The notes under the pieces are model-generated. The model did not search any database, was not told the DNA's origin, and worked only from the letters and a program-made list of their open reading frames with translations. 64,000 nt of DNA from an uncultured Bacteroidales bacterium (lineage in GTDB: Bacteria; Bacteroidota; Bacteroidia; Bacteroidales; P3), in the NCBI GenBank assembly GCA_900314925.1, contig OMXC01000010.1, positions 99,632-163,631 of the forward strand. The letters run 5' to 3'. Shown one piece after another: positions 53,901 to 60,714 of this stretch. Position numbers and translations under genes: made by a program. The stretch's first letter is position 1, and the number at the start of each line of letters is the position of its first letter.

Positions 53901-56674
53901 ACAACGTCAAGCGGCAGATTGGCCTCGAGAGTCGCCCAGTTATCATAGCCGCTCGTGGAGAACGGACCAACCCAAGTGTAGTCGGTCGGGTTGGTGCTGG
54001 CAGCAGTGGTGTAGCCGAACTTCAGTTGGTCGGCAGTACCGTGAGTGCTGTACACCACGCGCACATGAATAGAGTCGGCATCGGTCAACGTGCTGGCATC
54101 GAGCAGCGGCGAGTAGCCATACTGGTTGTAGTCGCTGGCACTACTCCACGAATTGAAGACCATCACGTCGTGACCGCTATAGGTGACAAAGCCCATATAG
54201 TTGCTGCTGGTCGGAGAGGAAACGGCATTGGTCGTGTTGTTGCTCACCAGCGTCCAGCAGTCGCGCGTGCCGGCAGCGGCAGCAAAAGTCTCGGTGTAAG
54301 GCAGCTCGATGGCACTGCAAGCCGTGCGACCGTTCACCACGACCATCTCGGCGTCGCCGCCAGCGCAGTTGGCCACAACACCAAACACATAGGCAGTGTT
54401 GGCATCAAGGTCCTCCACAGTGTAGGCAGTGTCAGCAATGTTGGAGGCCACCAGGGTGGTCTCGCTCGGAGTAACCACATACACGCTGTAGGTGGCATCG
54501 GTGTTGTCTCCATCAACCCAGCTCAGGCTGATGCTCTCGGCGGTAGCGCCGGTAACGGTCAAGCCCGTGATGTAGGCACACGAGGGTGCCTCGTGCAGCA
54601 TCACATCGTCAATATACAGCGATGCCGAACCCGTGGGCTTCAGCACCATGATGGCGGCATAGGCATCCGTGGCGTTGGCCTCGGTCAGGTTCACATCGTA
54701 GCGGGTATGCGTAGCACCGCTCACAGTGACAGTGCCCGACGTGGTGAAGGTCGTCACATCCTCGGGGTCACTCATCGTGCCCACATACACCGTAATCGAC
54801 TGCGTCGAGGTGCTCATGCGACCCCAGAAACTCAGCTGGTTGCCGTTCATTGGGTAGGTCGTCACATCAAGCTGCGGCAGGATGGCGATAGCAGTGTCGG
54901 CATAAGTGCCGTATGAACTATAGTACCAATAGAGAGAATAGTTGCCACCGTGGGCATAAGTGCTGCTGTTCGTGCTGTAGGGATAGTAGTTGTTGCCGGT
55001 GGTCAAGTTGTTGTAGCGACCCCAGCAGTAAGGCATCTGGTTACTGCCGCTCGGCACAGCCTCCATGCCGTCATTCCACGGCAGGCTGGCAATGATGCCG
55101 CACGCCGTGCGACCATTAACAATAACAGTGTCGCTTGTCTCGCCACCGCAGTCAACGGCAACGCCGAAAGTGTAAGCAGTGTTGGCATTGAGGCCTTCAA
55201 CAGTGTAGCTGTTGGTGCTGCTCGTGCCCACCTGGCTGCTGTCAGCCATGTTCACGATAACGAAACTCGTGGCACCGCTCGTCCATGTCAGCGTCAGACT
55301 GCTGCTGGTGGTCTGCGTGGCATCCACCGTCAAACCGCTCACAGGCACGCAACTGGGCAACTCCTCGATGGTCACATCGTCAACATACCAGTAATAACTC
55401 GTCCCAGTGGGTTCGGCGCGCAGGGCCATACGGGCACCGGCAGGAGCGGCGGCAAACATAACAGCCTTCTCAGCATAAGCAGGCGAGCTCCCGCTGATAA
55501 ATTCAGTGTAGTTGAACGTAGACAGCGCCGTGTAGGTAGAAGCGTCAGTTACATCGGTAATATAACCCACCGAGAAATTAGCACAGCTGCCATAGTTGCC
55601 TTCCGGACGCAGCCAAAGCTTCATCTGCAAGGTGTTGGTCTCGACCGAGGTGGGAGGCAGCACAATGAGGTTGCTCGTAGCGCCACGGAAGTCGAGATAC
55701 ATGCTGCCGTTGTGCGTGAGGGTGGTGCTGTTCTTCACCTGTATAGTGCCGGAACCCACTTTGGTCCAGCAGTCGGGAGTGGCATTGGCAGTGCCATCCT
55801 CGAAAGTCCAAGTATAGGGAATGGTCTCGATATCGGCGCACGCCGTACGGCCGCTCACAGTCACAGTGTCGCTATAGTCGCCACCGCCGCAATCCACTAC
55901 CACACCGAAGGTATAGCTCGTGTTGGCAGTAAGATCCTCAACGGTGTAGCTGTTGGTAGTGCTGTTACCCACTAAAGTGTGGGTAGCCATGTCGTAGATG
56001 TCGAAGCTCGTGGCATCACTCGTCCAGCTCAAAGTCATGCTCTCGCTGGTAACAGCGCTCACGGCCAAACCCGTAGCAACAAAGCACGAAGGAGCCTTGG
56101 TGAAAGTAGTCTTCGGCAAGAACGCAAAGTGGTTGGGCGAAGTCTGTGTGGTATATGTGTAACCCACATTGTCTTCTCCCTTAAATCCATTATTGGAACT
56201 GGGGCCAATCCAGTTGCCCGAGGCACCGACAGTGGAAATCTCCACAATCAGGTTGCCCGAGGTGTAGGTGTACGGGCTGTCAAACTCAATGGTAACGATA
56301 CCACTGGTGAACACCAGGCTGCCGGCATACACGGTAGTCAATGTCTCCGTGCTCAATCCTGCCGACAGGTCGGAAAGTGACGACTCACCCATCTTGACGG
56401 TCCACGTCGATGCACTGAGCGTCTTACTGTTGGTACTGTTGTGGTAAAACGTGATACCACTCAATGTGTTACCCGCCATATCGCTGATGAGCGTGGCTGG
56501 GTACAACATCTGCGCAGTGAAACTTGTGCCGCTGGCATCTGTGTTGTAGAAGTCAAACGGAACACCTGCGTGGACTGTGGTTCCATCCGCCACTGTCCAT
56601 GAGTCCTGCGCCTGCATCGCGAAGGGCAGCATCATGGCCGCCGCCAACGCGAAAGTTCGTAGAAACTTTAACAT
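50942..56674 (-). CDS. Large T9SS-secreted multidomain surface protein
   Basis: 1910 aa. A signal peptide (LRTFALAAAMMLPFAMQAQ) is followed by a beta domain (about 25-190). Next come five fibronectin type III modules of the form GLAVxxxTxxSxTLSWT. Between them are four MAM/cleaved-adhesin-like jelly rolls opening with phrases such as TFEDGTANATPDCW and EDFENGIDCWTMV. A cysteine-framed segment (SCTITIVGTDEYGDGWD) and a DUF-like beta domain follow. After these come three 90-95-aa repeats (DSIVVTFATNDATLGTTT), two of them nearly identical. The last 75 residues form a type A sorting domain (VNVYSANSTIYVRGAEGQ ... RVIVVR). It is exported through SprA and probably acts as an adhesin or binding protein. 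No protease motif is seen. Confidence 0.9.
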   Translation of the reverse strand: MLKFLRTFALAAAMMLPFAMQAQDSWTVADGTTVHAGVPFDFYNTDASGTSFTAQMLYPATLISDMAGNTLSGITFYHNSTNSKTLSASTWTVKMGESSLSDLSAGLSTETLTTVYAGSLVFTSGIVTIEFDSPYTYTSGNLIVEISTVGASGNWIGPSSNNGFKGEDNVGYTYTTQTSPNHFAFLPKTTFTKAPSCFVATGLAVSAVTSESMTLSWTSDATSFDIYDMATHTLVGNSTTNSYTVEDLTANTSYTFGVVVDCGGGDYSDTVTVSGRTACADIETIPYTWTFEDGTANATPDCWTKVGSGTIQVKNSTTLTHNGSMYLDFRGATSNLIVLPPTSVETNTLQMKLWLRPEGNYGSCANFSVGYITDVTDASTYTALSTFNYTEFISGSSPAYAEKAVMFAAAPAGARMALRAEPTGTSYYWYVDDVTIEELPSCVPVSGLTVDATQTTSSSLTLTWTSGATSFVIVNMADSSQVGTSSTNSYTVEGLNANTAYTFGVAVDCGGETSDTVIVNGRTACGIIASLPWNDGMEAVPSGSNQMPYCWGRYNNLTTGNNYYPYSTNSSTYAHGGNYSLYWYYSSYGTYADTAIAILPQLDVTTYPMNGNQLSFWGRMSTSTQSITVYVGTMSDPEDVTTFTTSGTVTVSGATHTRYDVNLTEANATDAYAAIMVLKPTGSASLYIDDVMLHEAPSCAYITGLTVTGATAESISLSWVDGDNTDATYSVYVVTPSETTLVASNIADTAYTVEDLDANTAYVFGVVANCAGGDAEMVVVNGRTACSAIELPYTETFAAAAGTRDCWTLVSNNTTNAVSSPTSSNYMGFVTYSGHDVMVFNSWSSASDYNQYGYSPLLDASTLTDADSIHVRVVYSTHGTADQLKFGYTTAASTNPTDYTWVGPFSTSGYDNWATLEANLPLDVVRLAVNYTTSSSNYKAYVDSVVVTGYTIPSCPAPTGLAVSNIGTDEATLTWTGDADGYNVYSISGTDTLLYQTVSDTTTIISDLTAMTSYTYGVRSVCGSDSSDLRTVSFRTACSTVALPYTEDFENGIDCWTMVDCASGTNVVANDSYTTYAYTGTHAFKFAYNTNPPQYLISPELTGGEDGVQVSFMYKVGGSYTESFVLGYSTTTNETSAFTWLTEQTGLTNQTYEAYTGYLPAGTKYVAVKYTANDQLSLYIDSMAITPMSANFCFPVAGLAVDTATGNSVTISWTGDAASYDVYNGTALVGSTTDTFYTVSGLTASTAYTFGVQAICSATDSADMVTISAMTDCEGGSCTITIVGTDEYGDGWDNSYIDIQQNGASIAHNTVEGDPWAYDDPYPVTETYTYTVCAGVPVTFTWVNGGSNYDYDASFVIKNGNDSVLYTASDASELTAGSVFYTANNVCGSDEPQPQPQVEEATIDASAVTYWVGTGSNQVVMAVNWADTALAWGVNFSTDSITSQDVLDIIAANDPRFSWDTGSYGLSNITFTENGTTHTGDATHFWESKRNTISDRGLYQNLGNGDFQKWANSAAGVVVDSMEYSGVWYYMHNYPMTIYPVTAPQPGPQPADSIVVTFATNDATLGTTTPAPGTYTYHAGDTIRFSANATTGNSFVEWVIDFGDGTTDTLDAQYTAAAFLASTMMGYGITNMTLTANFQAGVTAPDSIVVTFATNDATLGTTTPAPGTYTYHAGDTIRFSANATTGNSFAAWIINYSDGSADTVGSQYQSGYYFLASTMIGYGITSMTMTAYFQEGVPTPDSIEVTYAVNDSTMGSITPNGTVMTAVGDSIAATATANAGYELYGWRFTVYVNGAVARDTTLAIVETSVNFGALPQFYANSNATITITAMFQQQVGIEDADISNVNVYSANSTIYVRGAEGQSVYVFDVNGRMLNHEAKASESCSFRMENTGVYLVKVGNAAAQRVIVVR
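51607..52024. repeat. Direct repeat inside the surface protein gene (282-bp spacing)
   Basis: The 134-nt stretch starting at 51607 recurs at 51889 with only about three differences, an offset of 282 bp (94 codons). The two copies encode matching parts of adjacent beta repeats. Confidence 0.88.
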
Positions 56675-56735
56675 AATGATTTTGTTTTTGTTTGGTTAAT
56701 AAATATTGTTTGTTTTATGTTGTTTTGTCCACTGT

Positions 56736-57089
56736 TCAGTCGCCTGATGATTCTTTGATGAGGGCTTCTATCTGTTTTTTCAGCGGAGGAAGCTCCTCGC
56801 GTATGATAATCCACAGTTCAGGAATGTCTATCCTGTAGTAATCGTGCACCAGCACATGCCGCAACCCTATGATGTCTCTCCATGGTACTTCTGTATGGGA
56901 GGCGCAGAATTCACTTGTCAGTTTGTATGCCGCTTCACCTATGATTTGTATGTTGTGTGTGACTGCATGACGCAGCATCTTGTTGCCCGCAAGTCCCTCA
57001 AAAGTGATGTCTTTTGTGAACTCGTGCACGTTGTCGATGGCCTCCAGCATGTGCTCAAGGCGCCCCTTGTCTCTAATCGGCTCTCTCAT
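56736..57089 (-). CDS. hepT: HepT-like HEPN ribonuclease toxin (type VII toxin-antitoxin)
   Basis: 117 aa from the ATG at 57087-57089 (MREPIRDKGRLEHMLEAI). The HEPN catalytic motif R-x4-H-x-Y appears as RHVLVHDYY near residue 82, after HNIQIIGEAAYKL, typical of HepT (DUF86). HepT dimers cleave RNA. In characterised pairs the partner MntA neutralises them by adding AMP to the tyrosine of this motif. The mntA gene lies directly upstream and overlaps the start by 17 nt, the usual order in which the antitoxin is made first. Confidence 0.9.
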   Translation of the reverse strand: MREPIRDKGRLEHMLEAIDNVHEFTKDITFEGLAGNKMLRHAVTHNIQIIGEAAYKLTSEFCASHTEVPWRDIIGLRHVLVHDYYRIDIPELWIIIREELPPLKKQIEALIKESSGD

Positions 57090-57363
57090 AGATAATGCGT
57101 TTGTCTCGGTTGGCCGTCTTCTCGGCGGCAGGCACCAGGGTGCCGTTGGTGACAAGGTCTACATCCCTGCATAGCATATCCTGCAACTCGTTCATCATGT
57201 GGATATGCTGCAGCAGACCTACATTTTCGTCGAAATCGACGAGAATGTCCACATCGCTGTCTTCCCGTTCCTCGCCGCGGGCAAAGGAGCCGAAGAGCCA
57301 TGCCCGCCGCACTGGCTGGCTGGCGAAGTAGTCGCGTATTGTTTGTAGCATCTGCTCACTCAT
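57073..57363 (-). CDS. mntA: MntA-like minimal nucleotidyltransferase antitoxin
   Basis: 96 aa, a minimal nucleotidyltransferase. GS-x10-DxD is intact: GSFARGEEREDSDVD at about residues 25-39, followed by ILVDF. These residues bind ATP and metal. In type VII systems MntA AMPylates and so silences the HepT RNase. The third acidic residue lies in VDLVT further on. The gene overlaps hepT by 17 nt and has a possible promoter at 57495-57526, leaving a leader of about 125 nt. It could be a stability module of this chromosome region rather than plasmid-derived. Confidence 0.9.
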   Translation of the reverse strand: MSEQMLQTIRDYFASQPVRRAWLFGSFARGEEREDSDVDILVDFDENVGLLQHIHMMNELQDMLCRDVDLVTNGTLVPAAEKTANRDKRIIYERAD

Positions 57364-57494
57364 AGAGTTGATATCCGTTATTTGCCGTTACGTGGTCTTC
57401 TGTTGGCACGCACCTTGTCGGGTGGCGGCCCTTTTATTGCCTAAATATTTCTCTTCTTGCTGTTTATCGTTATGTTTCCTCGCCTTAAACTTTG

Positions 57495-57526
57495 CAAAGG
57501 TACGTATTTTTGTCTTATCGTGCAAC
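57495..57526 (-). promoter_or_regulatory. Putative promoter of mntA-hepT
   Basis: On the minus strand TACCTTTG (57495-57502) lies 20 nt after a TTG (57523-57525). Confidence 0.55.
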
Positions 57527-57713
57527 TTTTTCTGTTTTTTTAACACTTCGCCGTCTGCCGCCGGCGCGTCAATATGCTGGTTTGTAGCCGTGTCTGCGCG
57601 TTATGGCATATCGCTCCTGTTATATAAACGCAGCCCGCGGGCCGAAAACTACACCGCCATGAAAAAAATATAAGCCGCCGGTGTGCCCGCAGCCCCCCCT
57701 TTCCGGCACGCAC

Positions 57714-57835
57714 CCCCTACGGCCCCCCTACGGACCCGGTACGGCCGTTCTTCAGTAGTTCTTCAGTAGTTCTTCAGTGCGGCACTGAAGAACTACTGAA
57801 GAACTACTGAAGAACGGCCGTAGGGACTCCGTAGA
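57714..57835. repeat. Palindromic element with 11-bp period (copy 6, perfect 41-bp arms)
   Basis: Arms 57740-57780 and 57782-57822 are perfectly complementary around the single base 57781. The arms contain three direct units GTTCTTCAGTA/G and end in ACGGCC units. The outer end CGGACCCGGTACGGC (57731-57745) is identical to copies 1 and 3. It is in the 1-kb gap between mntA and metK. Confidence 0.92.
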
Positions 57836-57840
57836 AAGTG

Positions 57841-58113
57841 CGTCGGGGGACGGTCGTTGAAGGACCCCGGCGGGGGGCTCCCATAAGTCCGGAGGACTGG
57901 CAGCGGATAGGCAGGGGTGAAGGCCGCAGGCCGGTGGTATGCCCCGCGAGCTTGACGAGCGAACCCCTGCGGTGTGGACGACCTACAGCGTAGCCCCGTA
58001 GGGGCGACAGAGGGGGTGCGCCGCCACTCTGCCGCCCCTACGGGGCTTGTTGTGTGTATGTTGCCGTTTCCCGGGGGTTGCCACCCCCGGCTGATTGCTG
58101 GCGTCCCCCGACG
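57841..58113. repeat. 273-bp non-coding segment with perfect 11-bp terminal inverted repeats
   Basis: CGTCGGGGGAC at 57841-57851 and its complement at 58103-58113 bound a GC-rich stretch without a credible gene. It contains a strong internal palindrome (57992-58047). It directly adjoins the 11-bp-period element. It looks like a MITE-like or remnant mobile sequence. Confidence 0.55.
57992..58047. repeat. Long GC-rich hairpin inside the TIR-bounded segment
   Basis: AGCCCCGTAGGGGCG (57992-58006) and its complement (58033-58047) form a perfect 15-bp stem. After one mismatch, CAGAG/CTCTG adds five more pairs. Confidence 0.8.
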
Positions 58114-58191
58114 GGGTTCATCGGCATGCGGTTGGTGGAGGCGCTGGCTATTGGCATGCAACGCCTATGGCGTTTCCCGCATACCCCTTTT

Positions 58192-58209
58192 GGGGGGGGG
58201 GGGGGGGGG
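58192..58209. repeat. G18 homopolymer
   Basis: Eighteen consecutive G, 34 nt upstream of the -33 element of the metK promoter and outside any gene. The length may vary or be an assembly artefact. Confidence 0.8.
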
Positions 58210-58243
58210 CCGGGTGTCTGCCAAGCGGCTGTTGAAAAATTAT

Positions 58244-58274
58244 TTTGCCGTATGGAGGAATATGTGTATCTTTG
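58244..58274 (+). promoter_or_regulatory. Bacteroidota-type promoter of metK-hydE-GH20
   Basis: TTTG at 58244-58247 and TATCTTTG at 58267-58274 are separated by exactly 19 nt. Transcription from about 58281 would include the whole SAM-II aptamer. Confidence 0.88.
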
Positions 58275-58283
58275 CAGCGGCAA

Positions 58284-58337
58284 ATGTGGATAGATTTGTA
58301 ATGATTGCAACCACTTGAAAAAATGCTAAAGCGTTGT
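58284..58337 (+). ncRNA. SAM-II riboswitch aptamer in the metK leader
   Basis: The sequence carries the SAM-II core in order. A short P1 stem GTGG (58286-58289) and CCAC (58311-58314) encloses GATTTG, a variable loop and TTGCAA. An A-rich linker follows, then the invariant GCTAAA (58325-58330). The loop TAATG (58299-58303) can pair with CGTTG (58332-58336) to make the pseudoknot. SAM-II is known from alphaproteobacteria and Bacteroidota, upstream of methionine and SAM synthesis genes, and shuts them off when SAM is abundant. Here it is placed correctly: just after the promoter start point and about 72 nt before metK. Confidence 0.82.
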
Positions 58338-58362
58338 TCAACTGCGACTTCATTCCAAAATC

Positions 58363-58405
58363 TGTTACATTTAGGACATATTGTTTAACAAGTTAAAATG
58401 TAACA
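58363..58405 (+). promoter_or_regulatory. Hairpin before the metK start, possible expression platform
   Basis: TGTTACATTT (58363-58372) and AAATGTAACA (58396-58405) form a perfect 10-bp stem ending 3 nt before the ATG at 58409. The loop contains a second small stem (TTGTT/AACAA). It would hide the ribosome-binding region. Confidence 0.6.
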
Positions 58406-58408
58406 AAA

Positions 58409-59653
58409 ATGAGTTATTTCTTCACAAGTGAGAGTGTCAGCGAGGGCCATCCCGACAAGGTGGCCGACCAGATCAGCGATGCTTTGTTGGACGAGTTTCT
58501 GCGCCACGACCCGGAGAGCCATGTGGCCTGCGAGACGCTGGTGACCACCGGCCTGGCCGTGGTCAGCGGCGAGGTGACGTGCAACGGCTATGTCGACGTG
58601 CAGACCACCGTGCGCGACGTCATACGCCAGATAGGCTACACCAAGGGCGAGTACAAGTTCGAGGCCGAGAGCTGCGGTGTGCTCAGCGCCATCCACGAGC
58701 AGAGCCAGGACATCAATATGGGCGTCAGCCGCAAGTCCAAGCGCGACCAGGGTGCCGGCGACCAGGGCATGATGTTCGGCTATGCCTGCCGCGAGACCGA
58801 GGAGCTGATGCCGCTGCCCATCACGCTGGCGCACATCATCCTGATGGAGCTGTCGAAGATACGCCGCGAGGGCAAGCAGATGCGCTACCTGCGTCCCGAC
58901 GCCAAGAGCCAGGTGACGGTGCAGTACAGCGACGGGGGCAAGCCCGAGCGCATCGACACCATCGTGGTCAGCACGCAGCACGACCCCGACGCCGGGCAGG
59001 AGCAGATACGCAAGGACGTGGAGAAGATACTGCTGCCGCGCGTCGTGAAGCGTCTGCCCAAGGCCACGCAGAAGCTCTTCGGCAAGGACGTGAAGCTCTT
59101 CGTCAACCCCACGGGCAAGTTCGTCATCGGCGGCCCCCACGGCGACACGGGTCTCACGGGCCGCAAGATCATCGTCGACACCTACGGCGGCCGCGGTGCC
59201 CACGGCGGCGGCGCTTTCAGCGGCAAGGATGCCTCCAAGGTGGACCGCTCGGCGGCCTACGCCACGCGCTATATCGCCAAGAACCTCGTGGCGGCGGGTG
59301 TCTGCGACGAGGTGCTGGTGCAGGTGGCCTACGCCATCGGCGTGGCAGAGCCTGTGGGCATCTATGTGAACACGTACGGCACCGCCCATGTGAAGATGCA
59401 CGACGGCGCGATCGCCGAGAAGGTGAAGAAGCTCTTTGACCTGCGCCCCTATGCCATCGTGGAGCGCTTCGGCCTGAAGAACCCCATCTTCCGTCCCACC
59501 GCCGCCTACGGCCACATGGGCCGCGACCCCTACGAGGCCGAGGTCACCGTCTACAAGAACGGCAAGGCGCAGCAGAAGAGCGTCCAGTTCTTCGGCTGGG
59601 AGAAGACCGACATGGTGGACGCCATAAGGAAGGAATTCAAGCTCGGCAAGTAG
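58409..59653 (+). CDS. metK: S-adenosylmethionine synthase
   Basis: 414 aa, slightly longer than E. coli MetK (384). It makes SAM from methionine and ATP. The opening [20 protein letters not shown], the ATP-binding [13 protein letters not shown], the glycine-rich [13 protein letters not shown] and the P-loop-like GGGAFSGKD are all present. Its leader carries a SAM-II riboswitch, so synthesis is presumably repressed by the product. hydE starts 1 nt after the stop and a hexosaminidase follows. Those downstream genes may therefore also respond to SAM, which makes some sense for the SAM-consuming HydE. Confidence 0.97.
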   Translation: MSYFFTSESVSEGHPDKVADQISDALLDEFLRHDPESHVACETLVTTGLAVVSGEVTCNGYVDVQTTVRDVIRQIGYTKGEYKFEAESCGVLSAIHEQSQDINMGVSRKSKRDQGAGDQGMMFGYACRETEELMPLPITLAHIILMELSKIRREGKQMRYLRPDAKSQVTVQYSDGGKPERIDTIVVSTQHDPDAGQEQIRKDVEKILLPRVVKRLPKATQKLFGKDVKLFVNPTGKFVIGGPHGDTGLTGRKIIVDTYGGRGAHGGGAFSGKDASKVDRSAAYATRYIAKNLVAAGVCDEVLVQVAYAIGVAEPVGIYVNTYGTAHVKMHDGAIAEKVKKLFDLRPYAIVERFGLKNPIFRPTAAYGHMGRDPYEAEVTVYKNGKAQQKSVQFFGWEKTDMVDAIRKEFKLGK

Positions 59654-59654
59654 T

Positions 59655-60707
59655 GTGGATATTGTAGAACAGATACTTGCGTCGCGCGACATAGGGCGCG
59701 CCGAGCTGGAGCTGCTGCTGACCACCGGCGACAAGGAGCTGGTGGAGCGGCTGCGCAGCGCGGCGCGCGGGGTCGCCGACGGGGTCTACGGCAAGCGCAT
59801 CTTCATGCGCGGCCTCATAGAGCTCACGAGCCACTGCAAGAACGACTGCCTCTACTGCGGCCTGCGGCGCAGCAACCGCACGGCGGTGCGCTACCGCTTG
59901 AGCGAGGAGCAGATTTACGACTGCTGCGAGACGGGCTACCGGCTGGGCTTCCGCACCTTCGTGATGCAGGGCGGCGAGGACGGCTGGTTCACCGACGAGC
60001 GCATGTGCCGCATCGTGGCTACGGTGCGGCGCCGCTACCCCGACTGCGCCATCACCCTCTCGCTCGGCGAGCGCAGCCGCGAGAGCTACCAGGCCCTCTA
60101 CGACGCCGGCGCCAACCGCTACCTGCTGCGCCACGAGACCGCCGACGCGGCGCACTACGCCCGTCTGCATCCGGCCGACATGTCGTGGCAGCACCGCATG
60201 GACTGCCTGCAGGCCCTCAAGGAGATAGGCTACCAGGTGGGCTGCGGCTTCATGGTGGGCTCGCCCTTCCAGACCTTCGACACGCTGCTCGCCGACCTGC
60301 AGTTCATACGCCGCTTCGGGCCGCAGATGGTGGGCATAGGCCCCTTCATACCGGCCCACGACACCCCCTTCGCCGCCGAGGCCAAGGGCAGCGTGCAGTA
60401 CACGCTGCGCCTGCTGGCCATCATCAGGCTGCTGCTGCCCGACGTGCTGCTGCCGGCGACCACGGCCCTCGGCACCCTGCATCCGCAGGGACGCGAGCTG
60501 GGCATACAGTATGGCGCCAACGTGGTGATGCCCAACCTCTCGCCGCGCGACCACCGCAAGGACTACGCCATCTACGACAACAAGATATGCACCGGCGAGG
60601 AGTCGGCGGAATGCCGCGCCTGCACCGAGCAGCGCATGCGCCGCATAGGCTACGAGACGGTGGTGGACCGCGGCGACCACGCCTCGGTGACTAACAAGAA
60701 CGAATAG
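59655..60707 (+). CDS. hydE: [FeFe]-hydrogenase H-cluster radical SAM maturase HydE
   Basis: 350 aa from a GTG start at 59655, only 1 nt after the metK stop. The radical SAM motif CKNDCLYC (about residues 61-68) follows IELTSHCKND. FVMQGGEDGWFTDERM and YLLRHETADAAHYARLHP match HydE rather than the related biotin synthase or HydG. The C-terminal cysteines CTGEESAECRACTEQRM suggest the second, non-essential cluster. HydE helps build the diiron subcluster of [FeFe]-hydrogenase. hydF and hydG and the hydrogenase itself are not in this window. Placement downstream of a SAM-II riboswitch is unusual. Confidence 0.9.
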   Translation: MDIVEQILASRDIGRAELELLLTTGDKELVERLRSAARGVADGVYGKRIFMRGLIELTSHCKNDCLYCGLRRSNRTAVRYRLSEEQIYDCCETGYRLGFRTFVMQGGEDGWFTDERMCRIVATVRRRYPDCAITLSLGERSRESYQALYDAGANRYLLRHETADAAHYARLHPADMSWQHRMDCLQALKEIGYQVGCGFMVGSPFQTFDTLLADLQFIRRFGPQMVGIGPFIPAHDTPFAAEAKGSVQYTLRLLAIIRLLLPDVLLPATTALGTLHPQGRELGIQYGANVVMPNLSPRDHRKDYAIYDNKICTGEESAECRACTEQRMRRIGYETVVDRGDHASVTNKNE

Positions 60708-60714
60708 CAGATAT

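Noticed and set aside
51659..54916. A 1085-codon open frame opposite the surface protein gene
   Set aside because: A shadow of the repeated, codon-biased adhesin sequence. Composition is Gly/Val/His/Ala-rich with no domain.
57842..58161. A 122-codon open frame in the mntA-metK gap
   Set aside because: It lies across the TIR-bounded segment and hairpins, has no start context and has biased, domain-free composition.
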